This document shows, piece after piece, positions 25,938 to 35,153 of a DNA stretch of 64,000 nt. Numbering within the stretch: position 1 is the stretch's first letter; every line of letters starts with the position of its first letter. Under the pieces are notes generated by a model. The model saw only the letters and a list, made by a program, of their open reading frames with translations. It ran no database searches and was not told the origin of the DNA. Source of the stretch: a bacterium (GTDB taxonomy: Bacteria; JAMCPX01); the NCBI GenBank assembly GCA_021787665.1, contig JAJYLN010000001.1:218388-282387 (forward strand). The letters are read 5' to 3'. The position numbers and the translations under genes were made by a program.

Positions 25938-28900
25938 CAGTCTGTCCCCGCACTGTATGTCGTTACAGCATAGCCTTTTTCTGTCTCGAAAAACAAGAGA
26001 AATGGCCCGCGGTAGCTCTTCGTCAGAGCGCCGCGTCCAGTGCCTGACAGGTTGAGCTTCTCCGCAGAGACGGGCAGCAGGGGAATCCTCAGGATATTCT
26101 TCTCCCGCGGAGGGTACGAGAGACTCTCCGCAGGATCGAGCCTCTCGAGGCCGTCCTTCGCCATCTCCACGAACTTACTTTTTATGCCGAGCTGATAGGC
26201 TTTGTCGAGTGTCTTCTTATATATGCTGATAGCGTTGTCCTTAACGGACCCCACCTTCTCGGCCAGCATGGACTTATAAAGACCCTGCTCCTCGTCGCTT
26301 AACCCTCTGGGTATCGGTGAGTTTATCACATCGGTGTAGAACTGCTCATAGGCGTTGGCATCCAGATACAGCGACGAGATCGCATACGCCGGCGCCCCGA
26401 GCTCCACGATGGCAGTCAGCTTCCGGTTCAGCTTCGCAAGCATCCTGGTTTTCTTACCGAAGACCTTCTGCAGCGTTGCGGTGGACTTGAACTGAACCTC
26501 GCCATAGAGATTGTAATACTGCTCCGAAAAGAAGAACTGCGCTCCCGCATAGTAATACACATAGGGCTGGCTCTCCTCCTTGCTCAACTGCGAGAACAGG
26601 TCTATCACCCTGCGGTAGAACTTCTCTGCCTTCTTCGGAGAGTCCTTCTCCCACAGCTTCGCCGCCTTGAAGCACGCCTGGATGGACAGCTTGACGTTCT
26701 GCGGCTTGTCGCACAGCCTCTGGTAGATCTTCAGGGCCTTGTCCGTGTCGCCCGCCTTGAAGTAGTCCTCAGCAGTATACATAGAGTACTGCGGCCTCTC
26801 CTTCTTCGAGGCATATTGCCCCTCGTAGTTCTCGTAGTACCCTGCCGCTCTCTGGTAGTCGCCTATCTTCTCCTTCAACACCGCAAGGTTGTAGGTCGCA
26901 TCCTTTGCCTGGGGACTGTTGGAGTACTTCCCGACGATGGAGGCGTACATGTCCATCGCCCGATCGAATCTGAGAGCCTTCTCATAGGACAGGCCAAGTT
27001 CCAGGATGGCAGACGGGATAAGGTCGGAGGAAGGATAGTTCTTTATCAAGTCTTCGAACGCGGCCCTTGCCTGCTTCACGTTGCCCATCTTGTTCAGCAC
27101 GACGCCCATGTTGTAGACCGCCTTGTCCCTGGTGATAGATGTGTCGGTCTGTACCAGGGCTATGTAAGCGATGGCCTTTGCGTAGTAGGTATGGGCCTTT
27201 TCCCAGTCACCCGAATCGAATGCAGTCTTCGCTTTGATAAACCAAAGCTTCCCCAAAACGTCCTTCAGGTACGCCACCGCTTCCCTATGGTCCGAAAGAA
27301 CATGGTATCTGAGTATCTGCACGCCCCACTGCTCCAGTCCAGGCTGGTCCTTTATTGCTCCGTACGCCGATACGATATACTTGAGCGCGTCCTGCGTGAG
27401 CTTGCTGCTCCGGTACGTGAGCAGGAGCTTCTGGAAGGTCTTTATGGCCTCCGCGTAGTGCTTTGCACTGTACAGCGTCTCTCCTGCCTTATAGAGCACC
27501 TTCGGTGCGTCGCTCGCCTCCGGGTACAGGGACGTGTAGATGTCGCACGCATCCACGAACTTCCCCAGCCTCTCGTCATAGGGGGGGGTATCGCCGGTCA
27601 TGGTCAGGGCCTCCTCGTACGACTTGACCATGTCGAACGCGGCATCGTTGCGATACTTCTCGTTTACATACCTCGACGTCAGAGCCACCTTCTTGTAGAA
27701 ATCTCCCGCGATCATGAACTCGTTCAGCTTGTACGCCATGAGCGCATAGAAGAAGTGCACGACAGGGATCTCCTTGTCTCCCGGGAAGTCATTCATATAC
27801 CTGAGGAGGACCTTCTGAGCCTCTTCGTACTGCGACGGCAGGGGCGGCTTGCCTTTCTGCTCGGATATACCTATCAGATCGGTGACCAGGGACAGCGTGG
27901 CCTTCTTGAGGATGTCGAGCGCATGCCTTTTTGGCCCCGGCGCCTGGAGCGAGGCCATGAACGGAGAGCCCAGGCCATAGTTCTTCGTGATGATCAGCCG
28001 CACCTTGTTTGCATCGCCGAACCTGCCGATCTTCTCGTACAGGAGCATCTCGTCATAGAGCGCCTCGATGGCATCGATCGTGCCCGGCAGCCTCTGGATA
28101 ATATTGTTGTACGCCTGGATCGCGAAGTTGTAGAGGTTCAACTTCACGTACACCCCCCCCACCTTTCCCATGATAAGAGCGTAATACCGGTCCCATTTTA
28201 CCCTGTTCAGAAACGCGTCTGTATCGGACGGGGTCCTGTTCTCGCCGAGGATAAGGCTTATGTACTCGAACGCCTCGGCCCGCATAGACTCGCGCTTTTG
28301 CGCACCCTGCGCGCGGTCCGCCCTGTCGACGACCTCCACAAAATCAGCGAGTGCCTGATCGTACTTGTCCTCCCTGAAGAACGTCCAAGCCTCTTTGTAC
28401 AGGGCCATGTCGTAAAACATGCTGTTCTTGTACTGGAGCACCTTCGCATAGGCATCCTCCGCGGATGATAGCCACCCGTTGTTGAAGTAATATTCTCCGA
28501 GCCTGAACCATACCTCGGGAATGAGCTGCGAGGTGGGGAACTTCTTCGTTATCTCGAGGTAGTTGTCAGCTGCCTGTTTCTCCATGCCTTCCTCTCCGGA
28601 ACAGTACCCCCTGAGGTAGTAAGCAAGATATGCATACTTGTTGTCCGGGTAATGATCGATAAACCGCGTGTACATGTCGATGGACCTGCTGTAGCTTATG
28701 CGGGGCGGAGGGCCCGGATTCCGGCCCCTATCGAGCTCGTGCTCGTACGATTTCATGTCCTGCATGAACTGCTGGTTTGTCCGTTCGTAGTACAGTTCCG
28801 CGAGTCTCAGCATCACTTCCGGTATGAGGGGAGAATCCGGATAGGTCTTCAGGACGTGCTCCAGCCCGGTTATCTCATCGCTCCTCTTCTCGATCTCGGT

Positions 28901-29146
28901 CTTCAGCAGCGTGCTCGTTGCCCTTGCCAGGCTCTCTTTCGCCGACTGCACGGCCGCCTCCTCGCTCCTGATGATCAGGGCTTTCACCTGTTTATTCATC
29001 TGCCCCAACTGCATGGTCGTATACTGGATATCGATCCTCGTGTCGATGTCCGCGCGTGCGTCACCCAGCATGTCTGCGCGCAGAACAGGCACGGCGGCCA
29101 AGGAGGAAACGAGCAGGAATCCGGAAATACAAAGGCTACCTCTCAT
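25937..29146 (-). CDS. Large secreted TPR-repeat protein (GltD/AgmU-like)
   Basis: A 1069-residue protein with a signal peptide (about 1-24, ending VLRA) and TPR-type repeats over most of its length, for example LAYYLRGYCSGEEGMEKQAA and AYNNIIQRLPGTIDAIEALY. No membrane helix is seen after the signal, so it should be periplasmic or outer-membrane associated. The start overlaps the end of the next upstream TPR gene by 11 bases. Size, repeats and neighbours are like the AgmU/GltD type TPR proteins, but sequence similarity to those was not tested. Confidence 0.85.
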   Translation of the reverse strand: MRGSLCISGFLLVSSLAAVPVLRADMLGDARADIDTRIDIQYTTMQLGQMNKQVKALIIRSEEAAVQSAKESLARATSTLLKTEIEKRSDEITGLEHVLKTYPDSPLIPEVMLRLAELYYERTNQQFMQDMKSYEHELDRGRNPGPPPRISYSRSIDMYTRFIDHYPDNKYAYLAYYLRGYCSGEEGMEKQAADNYLEITKKFPTSQLIPEVWFRLGEYYFNNGWLSSAEDAYAKVLQYKNSMFYDMALYKEAWTFFREDKYDQALADFVEVVDRADRAQGAQKRESMRAEAFEYISLILGENRTPSDTDAFLNRVKWDRYYALIMGKVGGVYVKLNLYNFAIQAYNNIIQRLPGTIDAIEALYDEMLLYEKIGRFGDANKVRLIITKNYGLGSPFMASLQAPGPKRHALDILKKATLSLVTDLIGISEQKGKPPLPSQYEEAQKVLLRYMNDFPGDKEIPVVHFFYALMAYKLNEFMIAGDFYKKVALTSRYVNEKYRNDAAFDMVKSYEEALTMTGDTPPYDERLGKFVDACDIYTSLYPEASDAPKVLYKAGETLYSAKHYAEAIKTFQKLLLTYRSSKLTQDALKYIVSAYGAIKDQPGLEQWGVQILRYHVLSDHREAVAYLKDVLGKLWFIKAKTAFDSGDWEKAHTYYAKAIAYIALVQTDTSITRDKAVYNMGVVLNKMGNVKQARAAFEDLIKNYPSSDLIPSAILELGLSYEKALRFDRAMDMYASIVGKYSNSPQAKDATYNLAVLKEKIGDYQRAAGYYENYEGQYASKKERPQYSMYTAEDYFKAGDTDKALKIYQRLCDKPQNVKLSIQACFKAAKLWEKDSPKKAEKFYRRVIDLFSQLSKEESQPYVYYYAGAQFFFSEQYYNLYGEVQFKSTATLQKVFGKKTRMLAKLNRKLTAIVELGAPAYAISSLYLDANAYEQFYTDVINSPIPRGLSDEEQGLYKSMLAEKVGSVKDNAISIYKKTLDKAYQLGIKSKFVEMAKDGLERLDPAESLSYPPREKNILRIPLLPVSAEKLNLSGTGRGALTKSYRGPFLLFFETEKGYAVTTYSAGTD

Positions 29147-31220
29147 TCTGGATCTGCTCCCGCATGGTCTTGAGGTTCCTCAGACGGTCCTTCAGCGCCT
29201 GCAGGTACTTGTTTAAAGCACCCTGGTCTCCGCGTCTCACCTCTATGGTGGTGGAGGTCGGTATCGTCCCCACGACCTTTCTTTCCTGCGCCCTCACCCC
29301 ATGGTACCGCACCGTGATGCTGTGCACCTCTTTCTCGCTCTCCGAATACTCCTTGTTTATCCGCTCCGTGTACGCCTCCTTGCTCAGCATCCTCGTATCG
29401 ATAAAGGCGACCTCTGCCTGCGATGCAAGGATACTGAGAGACCGCGCGATGTCCGTATACATGTCTTTCACGGTCCTGTCGCTTGCGGAGCGGAGCCATG
29501 ACCCCGCCATACTGCCGTAGGATGCGTCAAGGTCCTTTGCTTCCCTCGAAGTATCTGCATACTTGACATCGATCAGGTTATTCAGGGTCGCGTTGACGTT
29601 GGTGAGCATCTTCCTCTCGTTCCCCATGGTACTCAGTACCTGTTCGCCGGCAGTACCGATGGAGTTGCTGCGCAGAGCCATGCTCTGCTGGACGTCGAGC
29701 GAAACCGCCCTTATATCGTTCAGGCCCTTCTCCAGCGACAGCGTATCTTCGTAGGGGTCATACCGATAGAAAGGTTTCCCCTGTTTCTGCGCCCAGCCTG
29801 CCGGCCCGAGATCCTTGATGTTTGTAAACGAGAGGGTGATGTAGTACCTCATGAGCATCTCCCTCGCCAGGGCAGCGTCCCGGAAGCTGTTCAGGATGCC
29901 CAGCTTATCACTTGCCTTGGTGAAACGACGGGTCAGCACGAGCCTCAACAGGGAGTCCCGGTCATCCGCCAGGGCGAGAGAGTAGCCCCTGAGCGACTTC
30001 TCGTCCAGAAAAATGTCCTGATCGAGCACGGATCTTGAGCTTTCGATATAGGTACCCATCCCCTTCAGCCCGCTGTCGATCTTCATGGCCTTCCCGTATA
30101 CCGCCTGCATCCGCGTGTAAACCGTATCCTGCAGCAGGTATCCGCCGATCTCCCTCGCCACCCAGTTCCGATTCTTCGCGAGCTCTGGCAGCGGAGGGTC
30201 GGACCTCAGGATAGCGACTGCCTCGTTGTACTGCCGTATCGTATCGGAGAAATAGTCCGTTGCTACATCGTACTGCCTGAGCTTCGTGAGCACGTATCCC
30301 TCCTGCAGCATCGCCTTCAATTTCAGCAGACTCGGTGACCGGATGGACATCAGTCTGTTGGCAAGATCGCGGGCCTCCTGAAAATTGTTAACCTTTTGTG
30401 CAGCCCAGAAGGACTCATAGAGCGCATCGACGTAGTAGGACGATGTCGGCGGTATCTGCATATAGATCGCCGTGGCACCGGTAAAGTCTCCTCCGTCGTA
30501 GTACATCCTCGCGAGTGCCAGTCTTGAGAGTACGCCGACCTTGCTCCCCGCAGCTATCGTCGTGTCGCTCACCAATCTGGCGAACAGCGCCATCGCGGAT
30601 GCAGCAGCGCCTTGTTTCAGCAGTGCGACGGCCCTGAGATACGAGGCCTCTGCCACCAGCGACGGGTCCCCGGTGACCTTCTTCAGGAACGACGTAGCGC
30701 TCGCCGGGTAGCCGGCAAGAGACAGGAACCAGCCAGCCGAAAAGTTGAACTCGTCGTCGTCCACGGCACCCATCCTCCCAATACCATCGCTCAGTACCGA
30801 CGCCAATCTGCCGTCTCGGCCCCGGGAAAAGTATTCCATCCCTTTCAAGAGCGCAGACCTGAGCAGCGTCCTGTCGGTCGTGCTGCGTATGACCGGGACA
30901 AGGTAATGCACGGCGCTCGCTATATCTCCGGTCAGAGCGAAGTCCTGCGACAGGACGTAAAGAATGCTGTCTTTGTTCTCCATCCCTGCGAATGCCGGCG
31001 TTGCTACCACCGCAGTCAGGTAGATCAGGCCGTCCGCATAGTTGCCGGAATTGGAGAGTATCAGACCATTGTTCAGCAGGATATCGACCGGCCTGACGTT
31101 GCTCTTTGCGTTATTATAATAGATGACCGAAGGGTACTTCGTATCCGCACGTGAACTGGACGCGAGGAGCAACAGGAACACAGTCGCTGTCACAGCAATG
31201 ACCGGGGACTTTCTGATCAT
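29136..31220 (-). CDS. Secreted TPR-repeat protein
   Basis: A 694-residue protein with a signal peptide (about 1-25). The first 400 residues are TPR-like helices (LALARMYYDGGDFTGATAIY); the last 200 or so form a long helical, partly coiled-coil region (about 500-694), ending in a charged stretch with ALKDRLRNLKTMREQIQ. No later membrane helix is visible. It is one of three TPR proteins in this operon and probably part of a periplasmic scaffold. Confidence 0.82.
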   Translation of the reverse strand: MIRKSPVIAVTATVFLLLLASSSRADTKYPSVIYYNNAKSNVRPVDILLNNGLILSNSGNYADGLIYLTAVVATPAFAGMENKDSILYVLSQDFALTGDIASAVHYLVPVIRSTTDRTLLRSALLKGMEYFSRGRDGRLASVLSDGIGRMGAVDDDEFNFSAGWFLSLAGYPASATSFLKKVTGDPSLVAEASYLRAVALLKQGAAASAMALFARLVSDTTIAAGSKVGVLSRLALARMYYDGGDFTGATAIYMQIPPTSSYYVDALYESFWAAQKVNNFQEARDLANRLMSIRSPSLLKLKAMLQEGYVLTKLRQYDVATDYFSDTIRQYNEAVAILRSDPPLPELAKNRNWVAREIGGYLLQDTVYTRMQAVYGKAMKIDSGLKGMGTYIESSRSVLDQDIFLDEKSLRGYSLALADDRDSLLRLVLTRRFTKASDKLGILNSFRDAALAREMLMRYYITLSFTNIKDLGPAGWAQKQGKPFYRYDPYEDTLSLEKGLNDIRAVSLDVQQSMALRSNSIGTAGEQVLSTMGNERKMLTNVNATLNNLIDVKYADTSREAKDLDASYGSMAGSWLRSASDRTVKDMYTDIARSLSILASQAEVAFIDTRMLSKEAYTERINKEYSESEKEVHSITVRYHGVRAQERKVVGTIPTSTTIEVRRGDQGALNKYLQALKDRLRNLKTMREQIQNER

Positions 31221-31227
31221 GGCTCTC

Positions 31228-31851
31228 CTACTGTATTCCCGGAGGCGCCCTGAAGGATTGCTGGAACTTTACGCCCGGCCTTTCCGGGATATCCCCCTTG
31301 CCCTTATCGAAGCACAGGAGGTCGAGGTGCGTCATCATGTCCGGCTTGGCGTCGAGGACGCCGGACACGCTGACATTAAAGTTTTTTCCAGTCCCGAGAC
31401 CGAACAGACCCGAGGTCTGCAACATCATGTATACCTCGACGCTGTGCTTCCCCGGCACCAGCGCTCCGTTAAACAGGACCTCTTTGGTGTTCGACAGGGA
31501 ACCCTCGTGCAGCGGTGGCAGCTTGAACCCGTCCACATAAACCGAGATCTTCTCCGGAACCAGATCGTTGTGGGGAAACGACGTGTCGAGGGCTATCTGG
31601 ACGGGAGCACCCTGCGACAGGGAGTAGACGATGCCTTCGCCAAACAAGAGCAGCCTGCCCTTCATGGCGAGCATCTGCCGGTTGAGTTCGCTCAGGGAGG
31701 CGTCGATGTCACCGACATTGTTTTTATTATAATAACTCGTAAATCTGTCGTCGCTGAGCAGACTCTTTTTACGGTCGCCGGCGAGCGTGCTCTGCGCGTT
31801 CATCAGAGACAGGAAAACGATAACTATGGCCAACGCTGTTCCTTTCCTCAT
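31228..31851 (-). CDS. Secreted protein of unknown function
   Basis: A 207-residue protein with a signal peptide (about 1-24, ending STLAG) behind a GGAAGGAAGGG ribosome site. The mature part has an N-terminal helical piece (about 45-75) then a beta-rich domain with KISVYVDGFKLPPL and VPGKHSVEVYMML, which looks like a PEGA/bacterial-Ig-type sandwich. It is 7 bases from the TPR gene downstream and 30 bases from the outer-membrane gene upstream, so it belongs to the same operon. Confidence 0.78.
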   Translation of the reverse strand: MRKGTALAIVIVFLSLMNAQSTLAGDRKKSLLSDDRFTSYYNKNNVGDIDASLSELNRQMLAMKGRLLLFGEGIVYSLSQGAPVQIALDTSFPHNDLVPEKISVYVDGFKLPPLHEGSLSNTKEVLFNGALVPGKHSVEVYMMLQTSGLFGLGTGKNFNVSVSGVLDAKPDMMTHLDLLCFDKGKGDIPERPGVKFQQSFRAPPGIQ

Positions 31852-31881
31852 ACACCCTTCCTTCCATCTTTCGATTATAGT

Positions 31882-33402
31882 TTACTTACCACTTTTCAGA
31901 ACAAATTCAAGTACTGTCTTCATGCCCTCCGTTATGATCACCTTCGATATGATGGGTGTGTACCCCTGGGCGGTTATCGTAATGTAGTATTCTCCCGGCT
32001 TCAGGTTCGTCGAGAAGTAGCCCGTGGAGGGATCCGTCACGATGTCCGCAAGGTCCCATCGGTCGAATTTGATCGTTGCGAGGAGCGGCTGGTTGTCCTC
32101 GTTCACCACTTTGCCGATAAAGCTCCCGAACGAGTAGGTCCTGCTCAGGTAAAAGTCCTGGGTTATCTCCTGATTAGGGAGGATGAGTCTCATCCGCTCG
32201 ACGCTCTCGTACCCTGGCTTGCTCGCCTCGATCGTAACGGGGCCGACGTTGAGGAGGCAGGACTTGTACGTCCCCGTTGTCATGCTCGTAAGGACATCCG
32301 AGCAGTGAGTGGAACCTTTTATGGAGATAATCGCGTGCGACAGGATCTCCTTCGTTTCTGCGTCGTAGACGGTGCCATCCACGCCGCCGTACGGCATCGA
32401 CTCCTTCGGTATCAGGAGCTGCAGATTGCTCGTCACATTCTTTACCCTGTAGATGGCCTTCATAAACGATGGCTTGAAGATGAAAGCGAAAGACAGGTAT
32501 AGGTTCCACAGCGGAACAATGCTGATGTCGTGGCCCATGACATTCTGAGGCGCGCTCAGGCCCACGTCTATGGCGGCATCGATCGTAAACGGTTTGAGCG
32601 GTTGTATCCGTATGCCAGGGGTGAGTCTCTGCGGACTCGTGGCAAAGCTCTCGGTGAGAACCTTGCTCAGGTCGTACTCCAGGAACGGCGTGAGGAACGT
32701 CCCCCTTATCGGGAACAGCAGGTCCACATCGAACAGGATCTGGTCCGAGGGGAGAATCCCCAGAGAATTTTTGATATCCGGCGATACGAGATACCCGAGG
32801 GCCAAAAGCTGCCTCGAGTTGTCCAGGTGGTAGCCGAGGTTCATATTGACCATCATCGGCAGCTTCGAGCCGCTCCGGGCATCGTACCCCAGCAGGACGA
32901 GCCCGTACCCTCCGATCGCCGAGCCCGCATAAAAGATGTCCTGCAGCGGCGTCAGCATCTGCAGGCTGCCGAGGACACCTACACTGAGAACAGGACTGAT
33001 CTTATAGGAATACTTTAGCCCCATCCTGAAATCGCCTATCGCCTGGATAAGGCTGTGGACGTGATATTGCGTATAGTACTGCGACGAGCTCGATCCCATC
33101 ATGCCCGCAAAGCCTTCGAGGCCCTTGGTTATGCCTCCGGTCACATACCCGAAGTTGCTGATGTTCTGGATGCCATTCGAGCTTGAGAGTGACATGTCCC
33201 CGGAATCGAAATAGTTTATGCCACCGATGATGCTGAAGCTCCCCGGCGCCAGGGAGTACGGCAGGTTGAGCCGCAACAGCCCGGTGCCTCCATTTGCTGA
33301 AGGCGCATCCAGAATCAGCTTATCGTTTGCGTAAAGGGACGCTGGCAGGGCCAACACCATCAGTGCTGCCGCAGCATATTGAAGGCATTTGTTTAACTTC
33401 AT
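31882..33402 (-). CDS. Outer-membrane protein with C-terminal carboxypeptidase-regulatory-like domains
   Basis: A 506-residue protein with a signal peptide (about 1-25, ending SLYAN). Residues about 30-330 alternate short aromatic-ended beta strands (SFSIIGGINYFDSGDM, GLVLLGYDARSGSKL), like a beta barrel. Two carboxypeptidase-regulatory or PEGA-type beta sandwiches follow: about 335-410 (GVDGTVYDAETKEILSHA) and 425-506 (GKVVNEDNQPLLATI). As the first gene of the motor operon it is a candidate for its outer-membrane part. A promoter 15 bases upstream implies an 8-base leader without a ribosome site. Confidence 0.8.
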   Translation of the reverse strand: MKLNKCLQYAAAALMVLALPASLYANDKLILDAPSANGGTGLLRLNLPYSLAPGSFSIIGGINYFDSGDMSLSSSNGIQNISNFGYVTGGITKGLEGFAGMMGSSSSQYYTQYHVHSLIQAIGDFRMGLKYSYKISPVLSVGVLGSLQMLTPLQDIFYAGSAIGGYGLVLLGYDARSGSKLPMMVNMNLGYHLDNSRQLLALGYLVSPDIKNSLGILPSDQILFDVDLLFPIRGTFLTPFLEYDLSKVLTESFATSPQRLTPGIRIQPLKPFTIDAAIDVGLSAPQNVMGHDISIVPLWNLYLSFAFIFKPSFMKAIYRVKNVTSNLQLLIPKESMPYGGVDGTVYDAETKEILSHAIISIKGSTHCSDVLTSMTTGTYKSCLLNVGPVTIEASKPGYESVERMRLILPNQEITQDFYLSRTYSFGSFIGKVVNEDNQPLLATIKFDRWDLADIVTDPSTGYFSTNLKPGEYYITITAQGYTPIISKVIITEGMKTVLEFVLKSGK

Positions 33403-33416
33403 GATCTTGGATAGTG

Positions 33417-33445
33417 AGTTTATCGAATTACGGTATGCTTGTCAA
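33417..33445 (-). promoter_or_regulatory. Sigma70-type promoter of the motor operon, near-leaderless
   Basis: On the minus strand TTGACA (33440-33445), a 17-base spacer and TAAACT (33417-33422). The start codon at 33402 leaves a leader of about 8 bases with no Shine-Dalgarno sequence. A short GC hairpin with a T-run (CCGC, TTA, GCGG, TTTTT) at about 33464-33480 may end the upstream dnaJ/response-regulator transcript. Confidence 0.6.
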
Positions 33446-33470
33446 ACGAAAAAAACTGAAGAAAAACCCG

Positions 33471-34034
33471 CTAAGCGGTGCGCAGCCGGTCGATGACGTC
33501 GAGCAGCCGTTTGCCGAACTGCTCCCTGTCTGCACTATTGCCTTTATTGAGGTAGGCGGAGGGTTTCGTGATGTTCATGATCCTCTTGAAGTTCTCGTCG
33601 CATTTAACCACGGAGAAAAAGATGATCGGTATCTTCTGGGCCAGCTTGAGCCCGTTCTCGAGCGCTCTCACGGTCCTTGCGGCATCGATGCCGGTGATGA
33701 TGGGCATGTTGACGTCGAGTATGATCAGGTCCACCGGGGCCTTGTTCTTCAGGAGGTCGCTCAACTGGGAGAGAAAGACCCTGCCGTCCTCGCTCTCCAC
33801 GATGTCCTTGACGATGCCGCTGTTCGCGCATATCTCGGCGACCTGCTTCCGAACGATAGAAGAGTCATCGGATAGGAGGAGGCGGTCCATGACCTTCTTT
33901 TTGAACTCCTTCCGGGTGAGGTCGAGGCCGCACTGGGTGCAGTGGATCCGCTCCTCGCCGCCGGTTATCATGATGACCGGATCGACCATCTCTCCGCAGC
34001 TCGAACAAAAGATCTTAAGTTCCTGATCTGCCAT
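33471..34034 (-). CDS. Single-domain response regulator with N-terminal zinc ribbon
   Basis: A 187-residue protein. Residues 1-45 hold a zinc-ribbon-like motif (CSSCG and CTQCG). Residues about 52-180 form a CheY-like receiver: LLLSDDSSIVRKQV gives the acidic pair, LIILDVNMP the phospho-acceptor aspartate (about 100), and SAYLNKG the conserved lysine. There is no output domain. It starts 3 bases after the dnaJ stop, so it is co-transcribed with grpE-dnaK-dnaJ. The partner kinase is not nearby. Confidence 0.88.
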   Translation of the reverse strand: MADQELKIFCSSCGEMVDPVIMITGGEERIHCTQCGLDLTRKEFKKKVMDRLLLSDDSSIVRKQVAEICANSGIVKDIVESEDGRVFLSQLSDLLKNKAPVDLIILDVNMPIITGIDAARTVRALENGLKLAQKIPIIFFSVVKCDENFKRIMNITKPSAYLNKGNSADREQFGKRLLDVIDRLRTA

Positions 34035-34037
34035 GGA

Positions 34038-35153
34038 TTACTGGAACAGGTCCTTTACCTTGTTGAATATCCCCTTCGATGCATTCTTGCCCTCGTCCAC
34101 GGAGATCTCGTCGAACTCTTTCAGGATCTGCCGCTGTCTCTCGGTGATGTGTTTCGGCACTTCGATATGCACCCGTACGAGTTGATCGCCCTTTCTCCTG
34201 TCGTAAGGGCTGATGACGCCCTTATGCTTCAGGACAAACTCCTTGCCGGAATCGGTGCCGGACGGCAGCCTCAGATCCTCATCTCCGTACAGGGTCGGTA
34301 CTTTGATCGTATCTCCAAGCACCGCCTGGCTGTAGGTGATAAACAGGTCCACGATGATGTTCTGGTCGTCCCTCTTGAATACCGGATGCTCCTTGACCTT
34401 TATGACGACGTGCAGGTCCCCGGACGATCCGCCGTTATACCCTGCACTGCCCTTACCCTGTATCCTCAGCACACTGTCGTTGTCCACCCCGGGAGGAACA
34501 TGGATGCTTATCTCCTCTTCCTTCAATACCCTGCCGGTACCGCTGCAGTCCCTGCACTTGTCCTGGATCTCGAGACCGCTCCCACCGCACGCATGGCACG
34601 TCTTTGTCACCGTGAGGAACCCCTGCCGGTAGTACACCTGCCCTGAACCATCGCAGGTCCTGCACGGGGTCGGCTTGGTGCCTTGCTTCGCCCCGGTCCC
34701 GCCGCACACACTGCACACCCCGGTACGCTTTATGGTAAATTCCTTATCGGTTCCCAGAACCGCTTCTTCGAACGCGAGCTCGAGTATCGATTCGACGTCC
34801 TTCCCCCTGACCTTCCTGTTCCTCGAGTTCCGCCTCCCCCCGAAGAAGTCACTGAAGACATCTCCCATCAGGTCATCGAATATACTCGCCGTACCCTGCG
34901 CCCCGAAGATGTCATCCTGATTGATCCCCATTCTCTCGAAGTTATGACCGAACATGTCGTACTGAGAGCGCTTTTCCGGATTGCCCAGCACACTGTAGGC
35001 CTCGTTTATCTCCTTGAATTTTTCCTCGGAGACCTTGTCTCCCTGGGTTCTGTCTGGGTGGTGCTCGAGCGCCAGCTTTCGATACGCTTTCTTTATCTCG
35101 GCTTCCGTGGCGCCCTTCGGTACGCCGAGCACCTCGTAGTAATCGCGGCTCAT
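34038..35153 (-). CDS. dnaJ: Chaperone DnaJ
   Basis: A 371-residue type I DnaJ: J domain with HHPDRT (about 31-36), a Gly-rich segment, and four zinc-finger repeats (CSVCGGTG, CRTCDGSG, CHACGGSG, CRDCSGTG, about 147-210), then the substrate-binding C terminus. It stimulates DnaK ATPase. The start follows the dnaK stop without a gap (TAGATG). Confidence 0.97.
   Translation of the reverse strand: MSRDYYEVLGVPKGATEAEIKKAYRKLALEHHPDRTQGDKVSEEKFKEINEAYSVLGNPEKRSQYDMFGHNFERMGINQDDIFGAQGTASIFDDLMGDVFSDFFGGRRNSRNRKVRGKDVESILELAFEEAVLGTDKEFTIKRTGVCSVCGGTGAKQGTKPTPCRTCDGSGQVYYRQGFLTVTKTCHACGGSGLEIQDKCRDCSGTGRVLKEEEISIHVPPGVDNDSVLRIQGKGSAGYNGGSSGDLHVVIKVKEHPVFKRDDQNIIVDLFITYSQAVLGDTIKVPTLYGDEDLRLPSGTDSGKEFVLKHKGVISPYDRRKGDQLVRVHIEVPKHITERQRQILKEFDEISVDEGKNASKGIFNKVKDLFQ

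Noticed and set aside
26816..28468. 550-codon plus-strand frame
   Set aside because: It is antisense to the large TPR gene and has shadow-type composition.
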